In this document: in pieces, positions 18,564-27,464 of the stretch | Layout: the number at the start of each line of letters is the position of its first letter | Numbering within the stretch: position 1 is the first letter of the stretch | Made by a program: the position numbers and the translations under genes | Source of the DNA: Amycolatopsis sp. NBC_01480 | GTDB lineage: Bacteria; Actinomycetota; Actinomycetes; Mycobacteriales; Pseudonocardiaceae | Length of the DNA: 64,000 nt | Direction: 5' to 3' | NCBI RefSeq assembly: GCF_036227205.1 | Contig: NZ_CP109442.1 | Span: 868,001-932,000 of the forward strand | Notes under the pieces: generated by a model | Seen by the model: the letters and a program-made list of their open reading frames with translations, nothing else | Databases searched by the model: none | What the model was told of the DNA's origin: nothing

Positions 18564-19237
18564 CGCGATACGCCCAGCACTGCCCGGTGACCGGCGCGGC
18601 CGAGGTCCTCGAGCAACCGTGGACCCTGCTGATCATCCGGGAGCTCCTGCACGGCGGCACCACACCGCCGGAGCTGGCCGACGGCCTGCCCGGCCTGTCC
18701 CGTGGCCTGCTGGTCAAACGCCTCCGGCAGCTGGCCGATCTGGGACTGGTCACACTCTCGCGCTCTGGCGACACGCTTCGGCACTGCACGTTGACCGAGG
18801 CGGGCAGGGCGCTCGACACCGTGGTCGAAGCGCTCGGCCGCTGGGGCCGGCGCCGGCTGCCGCCGCCCCGGCCCGATGACCTCGACCCCGGCTTCCTGCT
18901 CTACGACATCGCTCGTGGCATCGACCTGGCCCAGTTGCCCGCGGCACCGGTCAGCGTCCACTTCCGGTTCGGCGAGACCCCGGGGCAGCGCTGGTGGTGG
19001 CTGGCGCTCTCGGCGGAGGCCGCCACCGTCACCGCCGAGGACCCCCGGCTCCCGATCGCCGCCCAGGTCGAATGCACACCCTCCGCGCTCGCCTCCGCCT
19101 GGCTCGGGCGCACCAGCTGGCTGGACGCGGTCAGGGACCGCACGATCCGCTTCACCGGTAGTCGTGACGCCGTCCGTTCGGCGGTCGCGTGGCTCGGGAC
19201 GAGCCGTTACTGCGAGCCCGCGGCGCCACCCTGGTGA
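18560..19237 (+). CDS. HxlR-family regulator with C-terminal extension
   Basis: A 225-residue protein. The first 105 residues are an HxlR winged helix (CPVTGAAEVLEQPWTLLIIR, LPGLSRGLLVKRLRQLADLG); the family usually ends there. The extra 115 residues (VHFRFGETPGQRWWWLALS, then VECTPSALASAWLGRTSW) look like an SCP2-like ligand-binding domain, as in many actinobacterial HxlR fusions. HxlR proteins sense aldehydes, quinones or redox change. The GTG start overlaps a short leaderless ORF under the direct-repeat promoter, so the two-component system encoded downstream may control it. The 3' end overlaps the tail of an antisense membrane-protein gene. Confidence 0.8.
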   Translation: MTRYAQHCPVTGAAEVLEQPWTLLIIRELLHGGTTPPELADGLPGLSRGLLVKRLRQLADLGLVTLSRSGDTLRHCTLTEAGRALDTVVEALGRWGRRRLPPPRPDDLDPGFLLYDIARGIDLAQLPAAPVSVHFRFGETPGQRWWWLALSAEAATVTAEDPRLPIAAQVECTPSALASAWLGRTSWLDAVRDRTIRFTGSRDAVRSAVAWLGTSRYCEPAAPPW

Positions 19238-19487
19238 GCCCGGTGCCGTCCCGGACCGGGCGGGGGCGTGGGCGCGGGCCGACCGGCCAGGGACGGGCGG
19301 TCGGCGGCTCCGGCCGGTTCACCCAGGAATCGAAGAGCAGCACCACTCCGGCGGCCACCACGCACACCGCCCCCAAGGCCACCGCGCCCATGACGGCCAG
19401 CAGCGCGGCCACCAGCAGCATCGGCAGGACCGCCAGCCAGCAGTACGGGTCCAGCCGGCCGAAGTACCTCCGCTCAGTACCCGGCAT
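19152..19487 (-). CDS. Small two-helix membrane protein
   Basis: About 111 residues: an N-terminal YFGRLDPYCW followed by two adjacent hydrophobic segments (LAVLPMLLVAALLAVMGAVA and AVCVVAAGVVLLFDSW), then an Arg/Pro-rich tail that overlaps the 3' end of the HxlR gene on the other strand. AGGAG lies 5-9 bases before the ATG. The shared TTGCA motif lies 22 bases upstream, which ties this unknown protein to the copper ATPase and ClC promoters. The low-complexity tail may be shorter in reality if a frameshift is present. Confidence 0.6.
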   Translation of the reverse strand: MPGTERRYFGRLDPYCWLAVLPMLLVAALLAVMGAVALGAVCVVAAGVVLLFDSWVNRPEPPTARPWPVGPRPRPRPVRDGTGLTRVAPRARSNGSSRATRPPNGRRHDYR

Positions 19488-19508
19488 GACGGCTCCTGTG
19501 CATCATTA

Positions 19509-19530
19509 TTGCATTATGCAACATTTCGCC
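19509..19530 (+). promoter_or_regulatory. TTGCA/TGCAA shared operator (site 1)
   Basis: TTGCATTATGCAACA then TTTCGCC; the core TTGCA-N3-TGCAA is a perfect palindrome with one central base. It lies 22 bp upstream of the small membrane protein (minus strand) and 140 bp upstream of the response regulator (plus strand). Confidence 0.6.
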
Positions 19531-19670
19531 GATACATCAATTGTGGGTTTCGTCATGGGGCGCCAGCCGATCGCGGAGCCGGGCACCGTCCCTCTGCTAC
19601 GGTTGGGACCGGTGTGCCGGGAAGTCTGGTCGGCGTCGTGACGACCGACGGCCAGGAGGGACCGGGTTCG

Positions 19671-20351
19671 ATGAGCGTGCGGGTGCTGCTGGTCGAAGAC
19701 GACACGATGATCAGCGAAGCGCTCGCGCTCGCCCTCGCCGACGAAGGCTTCGAGGTGACTGTCGCCGGCTCCGGCGAGGAGGCGCTCGGCAGCCCGGGCG
19801 TGCTGACCGTGGATGTGGTCCTGCTCGACCTGATGCTGCCGGGCATCGACGGCCTCACGGTGTGTCGCACGCTGCGCGAGCGCGGCGACCTGCCGGTCAT
19901 CGTGATCACCGCTCGCACCGACAGCCAGGACGTGATCGCCGGGCTGGAGGCGGGTGCGGACGACTACGTGACCAAGCCCCTTGTCGCGGGCGAGCTGGCC
20001 GCCCGGGTCCGTGCGCTGCTCCGCCGAGCCGCACCCCCGCGGCCGTCGAGCCTCACCGTCGGCGACCTGGTGCTGCGGCCGGACGACGAGAGCACCGACC
20101 GGCGCGGCGAGCCGGTCCACCTGACCCGCACCGAGTTCCGGCTGCTCGCCGAACTGGCGGCCGCGGACGGACAGGTCGTCACGCGTGAGCAGCTGCTGCA
20201 CCGGGTCTGGGGGCACGACTACTTCGGGGACACCAGATTACTGGACGTCCACATCAGACGGTTGCGGCGCAAGGTCGAGCCCGACCCCGACGCGCCCAGC
20301 GTGGTGCTGACCGTACGGGGCATCGGCTACCGGGTCGGGCCCCCGGCGTGA
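19671..20351 (+). CDS. OmpR/PhoB-type response regulator
   Basis: A 226-residue regulator. The receiver has acidic residues VLLVEDD at 6-11, the phosphoacceptor Asp about 53 in VVLLDLMLPG, and Lys in YVTKPLV. The C-terminal winged helix carries HLTRTEFRLLAELA and DVHIRRLRRKVE. The ATG at 19671 follows AGGAGG and starts the canonical MSVRVLLVEDD. Its stop overlaps the kinase GTG (GTGA). Family members bind tandem half-sites with an 11-bp period, which matches the three GTCAGGT repeats in the neighbourhood and makes this the best candidate for reading them. Confidence 0.9.
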   Translation: MSVRVLLVEDDTMISEALALALADEGFEVTVAGSGEEALGSPGVLTVDVVLLDLMLPGIDGLTVCRTLRERGDLPVIVITARTDSQDVIAGLEAGADDYVTKPLVAGELAARVRALLRRAAPPRPSSLTVGDLVLRPDDESTDRRGEPVHLTRTEFRLLAELAAADGQVVTREQLLHRVWGHDYFGDTRLLDVHIRRLRRKVEPDPDAPSVVLTVRGIGYRVGPPA

Positions 20352-21730
20352 ACCGCGGGCCGCTGCCCCGCCTCTCCCTGCGCTGGCGGGTGAGCGCGGT
20401 GTTCGGGCTGGGCCTGGTGCTCGTGATCAGCACGCTGGCCGTCGCGACCTGGAACCTCGCCACCGGGTACATGCTCGGCCAGCGCGAACAGAGTGCGGCA
20501 CGGCAGGCCGAGGTCAACGTCCGGCTGGTGGACGCCGCGATCGGCGCCCACTCCGACAGCCTCGACGAACTGCTGACCGGGCTGGCGACCGGCCCGGACT
20601 CCACCATCCTGCTGTCCCGGCCTGAAGGCTGGCTGACCACCGGCCGGCAGATCGGCCCCGAGGCGGTGCCGCCCGACCTGCTCAAGCAGGCCCGGGAGGG
20701 CCGGCCCGCCCGGCAGCGTTTCAGCGCAGGCGGGATCCCCGTGCTCGGTGTGGCCCTGCCCATTTCCGCCGAGAACGGGCTCTACGTGGAGCTGTACCCG
20801 CTGCTGGAGCTCGACCGGACCTTCCGCTACCTCAGTACCGTGCTGATCGCCGGGACCGTGGCGTGCGGCCTGTTCGGCGCCGGGCTCGGCGCATGGTCGG
20901 CTCGGCGCGCGCTCCGCCCACTGACCGCGCTCACCGAGGCAGCTTCACGGGTCGCGCGCGGCGACCTCGCCGCCCGGCTGCCCGAACAGGCGGACCCGGA
21001 GCTGGCGCCGCTGGCGACGAGCTTCAACGCCACAGCCGATGCCCTCGAACAACGGGTACGCCGCGACGCGCAGTTCACCACGGACGTCAGCCACGAACTG
21101 CGCTCCCCGCTCACCACGATGACCACCGTCGCCGAGGTCCTCGAACGCCGCAGCGCGTCGATGCCCGTCCCGGCGCAGAAAGCGCTGCGGCTGCGGCTGC
21201 TGCTGGCCGAACTGCACCGGTTCCGGCGCATGGTCCTCGACCTGCTCGAGATCTCCTCCGCCGACCAGCAGGACCCTGGACAGGCCCCGGAACTGGTCGA
21301 CGCCGGGGCCCTGGCCCGCAACGTCGTCGCCAGCCGACCCGGTCCCGCTCCCGAGGTGGAAACCGGGCCCGGGCCGCTGCTCGTCGCCGGCGACCGGCGC
21401 CGGCTCGACCGGGTGCTGGCAAACCTGCTCGACAACGCGCAGCACTACGGCGGCGGCGCGGTCCGGGTCGCCGTCCTCGGTCACGGGGGCGTCGTCCGGC
21501 TGGAGGTGGACGACGCCGGGGAGGGAGTGCCCGAGGCCTTGCGCGAGCGCGTCTTCGAGCGCTTCGCCCGGGGTGTGCACTCCGGGCGGCGCGGACCGGA
21601 TTCCGGCAGCGGCCTCGGCCTGGCCATCGTCGCCGACCACGTCCGCCGCCACCACGGCCGGGTACGCGTGGAAGATCGTCCGGGCGGGGGCGCGCGGTTC
21701 GTGGTCGAGCTTCCGGAGGCACGCGGATGA
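20348..21730 (+). CDS. HAMP sensor histidine kinase
   Basis: A 460-residue membrane kinase: first transmembrane helix near residue 10-35, an extracytoplasmic sensor of about 120 residues, a second helix (VLIAGTVACGLFGAGLGAW), a HAMP segment, the phosphoacceptor His about 249 in DVSHELRSPLTTM, and the ATPase boxes LANLLDNAQHYG, VDDAGEGVPE and GSGLGLAIV. It is translationally coupled to the response regulator and overlaps the following lipoprotein gene as ATGA. The extracytoplasmic domain has no family I recognise; the envelope and metal context suggests an envelope or metal signal. Confidence 0.9.
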   Translation: MNRGPLPRLSLRWRVSAVFGLGLVLVISTLAVATWNLATGYMLGQREQSAARQAEVNVRLVDAAIGAHSDSLDELLTGLATGPDSTILLSRPEGWLTTGRQIGPEAVPPDLLKQAREGRPARQRFSAGGIPVLGVALPISAENGLYVELYPLLELDRTFRYLSTVLIAGTVACGLFGAGLGAWSARRALRPLTALTEAASRVARGDLAARLPEQADPELAPLATSFNATADALEQRVRRDAQFTTDVSHELRSPLTTMTTVAEVLERRSASMPVPAQKALRLRLLLAELHRFRRMVLDLLEISSADQQDPGQAPELVDAGALARNVVASRPGPAPEVETGPGPLLVAGDRRRLDRVLANLLDNAQHYGGGAVRVAVLGHGGVVRLEVDDAGEGVPEALRERVFERFARGVHSGRRGPDSGSGLGLAIVADHVRRHHGRVRVEDRPGGGARFVVELPEARG

Positions 21731-21942
21731 GGCGGCCGACCGCCGCGGCGCTGGCCGCGGTGATGACCGTGGGCGTCACCGCCTGCGGCGTCACGACCGA
21801 GAACGAGCCCGAGCTCATCACGACACCCTCCCCGGTCTCCACTCCCACGATGAGCCGGCGGCCCGAGCCGTCTCCGGCGGTGGCCCCGGACCGAACGTCA
21901 GGCAGTCGTCAGGTGCGGCAAGGCTGCCCGCGGAGAGAATGA
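21727..21942 (+). CDS. Small lipoprotein of the two-component operon
   Basis: A 71-residue protein with a basic N-terminus, a hydrophobic core and the lipobox VTAC (Cys about 20), then a Pro/Ser/Thr-rich tail. The ATG overlaps the kinase stop (ATGA). A lipoprotein co-encoded with an OmpR-type pair recalls CseA in the Streptomyces CseBC system, where the lipoprotein dampens signalling; here the order differs and the protein is much shorter, so this is only an analogy. The direct-repeat promoter of the next gene lies inside its last codons. Confidence 0.7.
   Translation: MRRPTAAALAAVMTVGVTACGVTTENEPELITTPSPVSTPTMSRRPEPSPAVAPDRTSGSRQVRQGCPRRE
21897..21940 (+). promoter_or_regulatory. OmpR-type direct repeat with -10 hexamer (site 2)
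   Basis: GTCAGGC at 21897-21903 and GTCAGGT at 21908-21914, then 20 bases, then GAGAAT at 21935-21940. A leader of about 29 bases with AGGAAAGAGG precedes the ATG at 21976. Confidence 0.7.
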
Positions 21943-21975
21943 GACCGTCCCCGGCACCGCCAGGAAAGAGGATCG

Positions 21976-22233
21976 ATGACCGTGCAGCACCACTTGATCG
22001 ACGACGCCTGTGCGGAGGTCGGCGAACGGCTCGCCGGTGAGTTCGCCGGGTGGCTCTCCCCCGCCGCGGTCGGGCACATCGTGCGCGCGGCCGCACGCGA
22101 CCTCGACGGCCAGATCGTGCCCGAAGCGCTGGGCGAGATGCTCCACCGGCTGGCCGGATTCCGCATCGCCCGCCTCGTCGGCGCCACCCACGGCACTTAC
22201 CAGCCCTCGCGCGACCACGCGTGGACGCCCTAG
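21976..22233 (+). CDS. Three-helix-bundle small protein
   Basis: An 85-residue soluble protein predicted as three helices (HLIDDACAEVGERLAGEFAG, SPAAVGHIVRAAARDLDG, VPEALGEMLHRLAGFRIARL). It resembles the three-helix-bundle dimerisation domain at the N-terminus of some actinobacterial arsenate reductases, but here it stands alone. It has a strong ribosome site and its own direct-repeat promoter, so it is a likely target of the adjacent two-component system. Molecular role unknown. Confidence 0.7.
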   Translation: MTVQHHLIDDACAEVGERLAGEFAGWLSPAAVGHIVRAAARDLDGQIVPEALGEMLHRLAGFRIARLVGATHGTYQPSRDHAWTP

Positions 22234-22256
22234 CGCAGCAGCTTACTGTGCCGGTC

Positions 22257-22350
22257 GTTACTAATCCGACTACCGTCCTCGGCGGAAACGGTTCCCTACA
22301 AGCAAATCGGCCGAGGCCCGTGTCCGCCTACTTCCGATCGGATTAGTAAC
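22257..22350. repeat. 94-bp nested inverted-repeat element
   Basis: GTTACTAATCCGA (22257-22269) is repeated in perfect inverse orientation at 22338-22350. Inside, CCTCGGC and GCCGAGG form a second inverted repeat. It lies between convergent genes. No clear target duplication and no T-run are present. Confidence 0.6.
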
Positions 22351-22402
22351 CCGCCGTGACAAGACGATCCCGAACTTCCGGGGTCCGCGGGCAGCTCCAC
22401 GA

Positions 22403-23329
22403 TCACCGGTGCCGGTCCCCTTCCACGGAGAGCCGGGACAACATGGCGTTGTAGGCCCGCAGTGCTTCGTCATCGTCATCGACCTGGACCTCGCCATCGA
22501 GGTCCAGGGCCGAGCGGCGGGCCGACTCCAGCCACGAACCCAGGTCGTCGCCGCGCTCACTCGAGCGGAGCCAGCCGCCGATCACGAAGACCGCGAGCGC
22601 CGCCATCATGGCGTCTCCGCCGACCCACATCATCGCCCCGCCCCAGTGCAGGTCCTCGACCAGGCCGGGGCCCCAGTCCCGGGCCACGGCCGCGTAGGCG
22701 GGGAACGGCTCGTGCGGGGTCATCATCAACGCGACCCCGACCAGGGAGTCGACCACCATCGCGGCGAACAGCAGCACGAGCCGCAGCAAGTACGGCAGCG
22801 GGCGGCGCCCCGGCCGCACGCCGACGACCGGCGAGAGCAGCAGCAGACCGGCCAGCAGGTACAAGACCTCCTCCAGGCCGTGCAGCACGGGCACGGTCAG
22901 CGCGCCCTGCAGGAACGGCGTCAGGTGCGTGCCCGCGACCACCACCGTGTACAGCAGGAACCCAGCCAGCGGATGGGACGGCACCGCCAGGGACCGGCCG
23001 CCGCCGGGCAGCAGCTCGAAGGGCCTCCCGAGCAGCAGCAACGCCGGGGCCACCATGATGAGCAGAAGGTGCTGTGCCATGTGGACAGTGAAGAGCACGC
23101 CGCTGTAAGCGTTCACGCCGCTCGCGACCGCCACGAACACCACCAGCAGGCCGCCCAGGAACCACACCGTCCGGCGGACGGGCCAGGCGCCCGCCCGCTT
23201 CGCCGCCCAGAAGTACCCCAGCGCAACAACCCCGATCAGGACGGCGGCGACGACCGGGACGTCCCAGTCCGTCACCAGCACGGCGGCCGTCAGTGGCGCG
23301 ACGCCCGTCACCAGGATACCGAACCGCAC
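22403..23329 (-). CDS. CtaG-like cytochrome c oxidase assembly factor
   Basis: A 308-residue membrane protein with about seven helices. FTVHMAQHLLLIMVAPALLLLG and LHWGGAMMWVGGDAMM are the conserved His/Met-containing segments of the CtaG (caa3-type) family, which is linked to copper delivery to cytochrome oxidase. The acidic C-terminal tail ends in LRAYNAMLSRL, a feature shared with the CopD-CtaG fusion at 32.5 kb (LDAYNAMLAEL). It is divergent from a copper ATPase, and the TTGCA operator lies between them. Start ATG 23329. Confidence 0.85.
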   Translation of the reverse strand: MRFGILVTGVAPLTAAVLVTDWDVPVVAAVLIGVVALGYFWAAKRAGAWPVRRTVWFLGGLLVVFVAVASGVNAYSGVLFTVHMAQHLLLIMVAPALLLLGRPFELLPGGGRSLAVPSHPLAGFLLYTVVVAGTHLTPFLQGALTVPVLHGLEEVLYLLAGLLLLSPVVGVRPGRRPLPYLLRLVLLFAAMVVDSLVGVALMMTPHEPFPAYAAVARDWGPGLVEDLHWGGAMMWVGGDAMMAALAVFVIGGWLRSSERGDDLGSWLESARRSALDLDGEVQVDDDDEALRAYNAMLSRLSVEGDRHR

Positions 23330-23339
23330 AGGGTAACGT

Positions 23340-23360
23340 TTGCAGTAAGCAACACTTGCC
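23340..23360 (+). promoter_or_regulatory. TTGCA shared operator (site 2)
   Basis: TTGCAGTAAGCAACA then CTTGCC in the 73-bp gap between divergent ctaG-like and copA-like genes. It differs from the ClC site by a single base over 21 positions. Confidence 0.65.
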
Positions 23361-23402
23361 TGATGCTACTCGCTGCCCCGGCGGCGGAGAGGAGCGGCGG
23401 GG

Positions 23403-25628
23403 ATGACCACAGCCTCTCCTGCGCAGCCGATAGAACTCGCCATCGATGGTATGACCTGCGCCGCCTGCGCGGCGCGGGTGGAACGCGGGCTGAACAAGCT
23501 CGACGGCGTCCGGGCCAGCGTCAACTTCGCCACCGGGCGCGCGGTCGTCCACAGTGCCGCGCCGCCGGACGAGCAGGTGCTGCTCCGGCAGGTCAGCCGG
23601 GCCGGCTACCGGGCCGAGATGCTGCACCGGGGCCGTCCCCCACAGCAGCCCGACGACAAGACCCGGCCGGCCTGGCACCGGCTCGCGGCGGCGTTACTGC
23701 TCGGCGTTCCGGCCGCCGACCTGTCGTTCACCCTCGCCCTGGTCCCGTCCCTGCGCTTCGACGGCTGGCAGGCGGTCGTCCTCGCGCTGGCCCTGCCCGT
23801 GGTCGTCTGGTCGGCGTGGCCGTTCCACCGCAAGGCGGCGATGGCACTACGCCACGGCGGCACCTCGATGGACACCCTGGTGTCCGCCGGGATCCTCGCC
23901 GCGACCGGCTGGTCGGTGTCCTCGATGTTCGGCGAGGACGCCGCGACCGGCGGCGAAAGCGTGTGGGGGCTGCTGCTGCGCCCGGCCGGTTCGATCTACC
24001 TGGACGTCGCCGTCGGCGTCACGGTGTTCGCTCTCGCAGGACGGCTCTACGAAGCCAGAGCCAAGCGGACCGCGGGCCTGGCACTGCGCGCGCTCTCGGA
24101 ACTCGGCGCGAAAGACGTGTGCCTGCTCGACGAGGACGGCACCGAACACTGGGTGCGCACCGCCGAGCTGCGGCCCGGCGACCGGTTCGTCGTCCGCCCC
24201 GGCGAGACGATCGCGACCGACGGAGTGGTCCTCGAGGGCGTGTGCGCGGTGGACGGGGCCGCCATGACGGGAGAGTCGGTCCCCCGCGAGGTGACCGCCG
24301 GGGACCCGGTGCTCGGCGCGACGGTCGCGGTCGGTGGCCGGCTGGTCGTGCGGGCGACCCGAGTCGGCGAGGACAGCCGGCTTGGGCTGCTCACCCGGCT
24401 GGTCGAGCGGGCACAGCACGACAAGGCCGCCACGCAGCGGCTCGCCGACCGGGTCTCGGCGGTGTTCGTCCCGGCCGTCATCACGCTCGCCGCGCTCACC
24501 GTCGCCGGCTGGCTCCTGTCCGGAGGCGGACCGGGGCGGGCGTTCGGCACCGGTCTCGCAGTGCTGGTCATCGCCTGTCCGTGCGCGCTCGGCCTGGCCA
24601 CGCCCATGGCGCTGCTCGTCGCGTCGGGACGGGGAGCCCGGCTCGGCCTGTTCCTCAAAGGCGCGGCGGCGCTGGAATCCGCGCGGGACATCGACACCGT
24701 GGTGTTCGACAAAACCGGCACGGTGACCACCGGGCGGATCACCGTCACCGGTGTCCGGGCCGACGGGCTGGCGCGTGAGGAAGTGCTGCGGCTCGCCGGC
24801 GCGGTCGAAGCCGCTTCGGAGCACCCGATCGCCACCGCGATCACCGCCAAGGCGCGTGATGAAGCCGGGGAACTGCCGCCGGTGCGCGGATTCCGCGCGT
24901 TGTCCGGCTTGGGCGCCCGCGGAACGGTCGACGGCCACGACGTGGTGGTCGGCTCGGTGCGGCTGCTCGCCGGGCAGGGGGTGCCGCTCCCGGAAAGCTT
25001 CCGGACGGACGCGGCGAGCTGGGAGCAGGCCGGGCTCGGCGTCGTCGCGGTGGCCGTCGACGGCCACGCGGCCGGCCTCGTCGCGATCGCCGACACCCTG
25101 CGTCCCAGCGCACCCGCCGCCGTCGCGGCCCTGCACCGCCTGGGACTGCGCACGATCCTGCTCACCGGAGACCGCGAGGCGACGGCGCGCGCCATCGCCG
25201 CCCGGGCCGGCATCGAGGAGGTGTTCGCCGAAGTACTGCCGGATGGCAAGGCCGCGGTCGTCGAACGGCTGCGGAACGAGGGCCGCACGGTCGCGATGGT
25301 CGGCGACGGCGTCAACGACGCTCCGGCGCTGGCCGGCGCCGACCTCGGCCTGGCGATGGTCACGGGCACCGACGTGGCCGCCGGGGCCGCGGACATCGTC
25401 CTGGTCACCGCCGACCTGACCGCCGTCCCCCGTGCGGTCCGGCTCGCCCGCGCCACCCTGCGGACCATCCGCGGGAACCTGTGGTGGGCCTTCGGGTACA
25501 ACGTCGCCGCGCTGCCGCTCGCCGCCGCAGGCCTGCTCAACCCCCTTGTCTCGGCCGCCGCGATGGCGCTGTCCTCGCTGTTCGTCGTCTCCAACAGCCT
25601 GCGGCTGCGGAAGTTCGGACGGTCCTGA
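23403..25628 (+). CDS. copA: Copper-translocating P1B-type ATPase
   Basis: A 741-residue ATPase. The N-terminal HMA domain has GMTCAAC (residues 16-22), followed by transmembrane helices, the TGES actuator motif (GAAMTGESVPREV), the ion-binding CPC in ACPCALGLATP (Cys 392 and 394), the phosphorylated Asp 436 in DKTGT, SEHP of the nucleotide domain, and GDGVNDAPAL near 634. This is the CopA subgroup that exports Cu(I). ATG 23403 follows GGAGAGGAG. The shared TTGCA operator sits about 45 bp upstream and could also serve the divergent CtaG. It is paralogous to the ATPase at 30.1-32.4 kb. Confidence 0.9.
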   Translation: MTTASPAQPIELAIDGMTCAACAARVERGLNKLDGVRASVNFATGRAVVHSAAPPDEQVLLRQVSRAGYRAEMLHRGRPPQQPDDKTRPAWHRLAAALLLGVPAADLSFTLALVPSLRFDGWQAVVLALALPVVVWSAWPFHRKAAMALRHGGTSMDTLVSAGILAATGWSVSSMFGEDAATGGESVWGLLLRPAGSIYLDVAVGVTVFALAGRLYEARAKRTAGLALRALSELGAKDVCLLDEDGTEHWVRTAELRPGDRFVVRPGETIATDGVVLEGVCAVDGAAMTGESVPREVTAGDPVLGATVAVGGRLVVRATRVGEDSRLGLLTRLVERAQHDKAATQRLADRVSAVFVPAVITLAALTVAGWLLSGGGPGRAFGTGLAVLVIACPCALGLATPMALLVASGRGARLGLFLKGAAALESARDIDTVVFDKTGTVTTGRITVTGVRADGLAREEVLRLAGAVEAASEHPIATAITAKARDEAGELPPVRGFRALSGLGARGTVDGHDVVVGSVRLLAGQGVPLPESFRTDAASWEQAGLGVVAVAVDGHAAGLVAIADTLRPSAPAAVAALHRLGLRTILLTGDREATARAIAARAGIEEVFAEVLPDGKAAVVERLRNEGRTVAMVGDGVNDAPALAGADLGLAMVTGTDVAAGAADIVLVTADLTAVPRAVRLARATLRTIRGNLWWAFGYNVAALPLAAAGLLNPLVSAAAMALSSLFVVSNSLRLRKFGRS

Positions 25629-25640
25629 ACCGGACCGCCA

Positions 25641-27410
25641 TCAGTGAGCAGCGACCGGTTCCAGCGCGGTGAGCACCGCCTGGTGGGTGATCCAGCCGCT
25701 GAGCCGGTCCTCGCCGGCCAGGACCGGCAGCCCGGTGCCAGGCGCGTTGGTCAACGCCGCCAGCGCGTCGGCGAGGCTGGTCTCCTCAGTCACCAGCGGC
25801 GGCAGCTCCGCGAGATCACCGACCACGCCGGTGCTGTCGTCAGCCAGGGCCTCCGCGACGGCGCGGGCCGTCACGCACCCCTGGTAACGGCCGTCCGCCG
25901 CCACGACCGGCAGGATCCCGTGCCCGGACACCGCCAGCGCGTGCGCCGCGCGCTCCAGCGGCAGGTCCCCGGCCAAGGGTTCCGGCAACGCCTCGGCCAC
26001 GGCCGCGACCCGGGTGCCCTCCAGTCTCCGGGCGTCCGGGTGCTTGTCCAGGTCCACGCCGCGGCGGCGCAGCTTGAGCGTGTAGATCGTGTCCTTGCTC
26101 AACGCCCGGCTGGTCGCGGTCGCGATCACGATCGCGGTCAGCATCGGCAGGATGATCGTGTACTGGCCGGTCAGCTCGAACAGCACGATCACCGCGGTGA
26201 TCGGCGCCCGGGCCGCGCCCGCGAAGGCCGCACCCATGCCGATCAGCCCGTAGACGCCGGGCGACGCGGTCACCCCCGGCAGCCACGTGTGCACGACGAT
26301 GCCGAACGCGGTCCCGGCCATCGCGCCGATGAAGAGCGAAGGCGCGAACACCCCGCCCGAGCCGCCGATCCCGATCGTCAGGCTGGTCGCCACGACCTTG
26401 CCGACCAGCAACAGTAGCAGGAACCCGATCACATACTTGCCCTCGACCGCGTTCTGCAGCACCGGATACCCCACGCCGTACATCTGCGGCAGAACCAGCA
26501 GCAACCCACCCAGGAACACCCCGCCGACAGCCGGGCGCAGCCACTCCGGACCGCGCCACAACCAGTCGCACAGATCCTCGACCAGATAGAGCACCCGGGT
26601 GAACAGCACCCCGCACGCCCCGACCACCAGCCCGAGCACGATGAACAGCAGATACTCGACCGGGCTGCGCAAGGTGAACGGCGGCAGGGCGAGGAACGGC
26701 ACGTCGCCGAACACCGCCCGCCCGACCACGCTCGCCGTCACGCTGGCCAGCACCACCGCCCCGAACGACTCCGCCGCGAAGTCGCGCAAGATCAGTTCCA
26801 TCGCGAAGAACGGCCCGGCCAGCGGCGCGTTGAAGGTGGCCGCGATCCCGCCCGCCGCACCGCACGCCACCAGCACCCGCAACCGCGACTCCGGCAGCTT
26901 CGCCACCCGCCCCAGCGTCGACCCGAGCGCCGAGCCGATCTGCACGATCGGCCCCTCCCGCCCCACCGACCCGCCCGAGCCGATCGTCAGCGCCGAAGCG
27001 AGCGCCTTGACCGCGCTGACCTGCGCCGGGATCCGGCCGCCTCGTTCCGCGACCGCGTACATGACTTCGGGCACGCCGTGCCCGCGGGCTTCCGGCGCGA
27101 ACCTGTACACCAGCGGCCCGTAAACCAGCCCGGCGACGACCGGGGCCAGCAGCAGGAACCACGGCCCCAGCTCCGGGAACCACGGATGCGCCGCCCGCCC
27201 CGCCGCCGAGTAGTCCGCCTGCCCGGAGAACAGGTGGGTGAACGTCGTGATCAGCCACCGGAACACCACCGCGCCCAGCCCCGCGCCCGCGCCGATCACC
27301 AGCGCCAGCCCGATCAGCCCCGTGGTGCTCTCCCGCAGCCACCGTCCCAGCGGCTGCCGCGCCGGCACCACCAGCCTTCGATCCGTAATACCGCCACCCG
27401 TAGACACCAT
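25641..27410 (-). CDS. ClC-family chloride channel/antiporter with CBS domains
   Basis: About 589 residues. The ClC core shows GSGGSVGREGPIVQIGS (gating Glu in GREGP), GSGGVFAPSLFIGA and the C-terminal Tyr region; two CBS domains follow in the last 130 residues (GHGILPVVAADGRYQGCV and GTGLPVLAGEDRLSGWI). ClC proteins exchange chloride for protons and help acid or ion balance. I choose ATG 27410 (MVSTGGG) over ATG 27425 because the TTGCA operator at 27410-27430 would otherwise lie in the coding sequence; either way the message would be almost leaderless. Confidence 0.85.
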   Translation of the reverse strand: MVSTGGGITDRRLVVPARQPLGRWLRESTTGLIGLALVIGAGAGLGAVVFRWLITTFTHLFSGQADYSAAGRAAHPWFPELGPWFLLLAPVVAGLVYGPLVYRFAPEARGHGVPEVMYAVAERGGRIPAQVSAVKALASALTIGSGGSVGREGPIVQIGSALGSTLGRVAKLPESRLRVLVACGAAGGIAATFNAPLAGPFFAMELILRDFAAESFGAVVLASVTASVVGRAVFGDVPFLALPPFTLRSPVEYLLFIVLGLVVGACGVLFTRVLYLVEDLCDWLWRGPEWLRPAVGGVFLGGLLLVLPQMYGVGYPVLQNAVEGKYVIGFLLLLLVGKVVATSLTIGIGGSGGVFAPSLFIGAMAGTAFGIVVHTWLPGVTASPGVYGLIGMGAAFAGAARAPITAVIVLFELTGQYTIILPMLTAIVIATATSRALSKDTIYTLKLRRRGVDLDKHPDARRLEGTRVAAVAEALPEPLAGDLPLERAAHALAVSGHGILPVVAADGRYQGCVTARAVAEALADDSTGVVGDLAELPPLVTEETSLADALAALTNAPGTGLPVLAGEDRLSGWITHQAVLTALEPVAAH

Positions 27411-27430
27411 TGCAGTATGCAACACTTGCC
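27410..27430 (+). promoter_or_regulatory. TTGCA shared operator (site 3)
   Basis: TTGCAGTATGCAACA then CTTGCC, immediately before the ClC start codon. The core TTGCA-GTA-TGCAA is a near-perfect palindrome. Confidence 0.65.
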
Positions 27431-27464
27431 ATAGTCATCATAGGCGGCGTTGCTCACAGCGATA

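Noticed and set aside
22257..22350. Bidirectional rho-independent terminator
   Set aside because: The arms are far apart and no T-run follows on either strand, so it is reported as a repeat instead.
22409..24778. 789-codon plus-strand frame
   Set aside because: Runs antisense to ctaG and then out of frame through copA; no domain, no ribosome site.
27410..27425. ClC start at the earlier ATG (MLHTAM)
   Set aside because: Those codons are the TTGCA operator read as protein; the next ATG leaves the operator outside.
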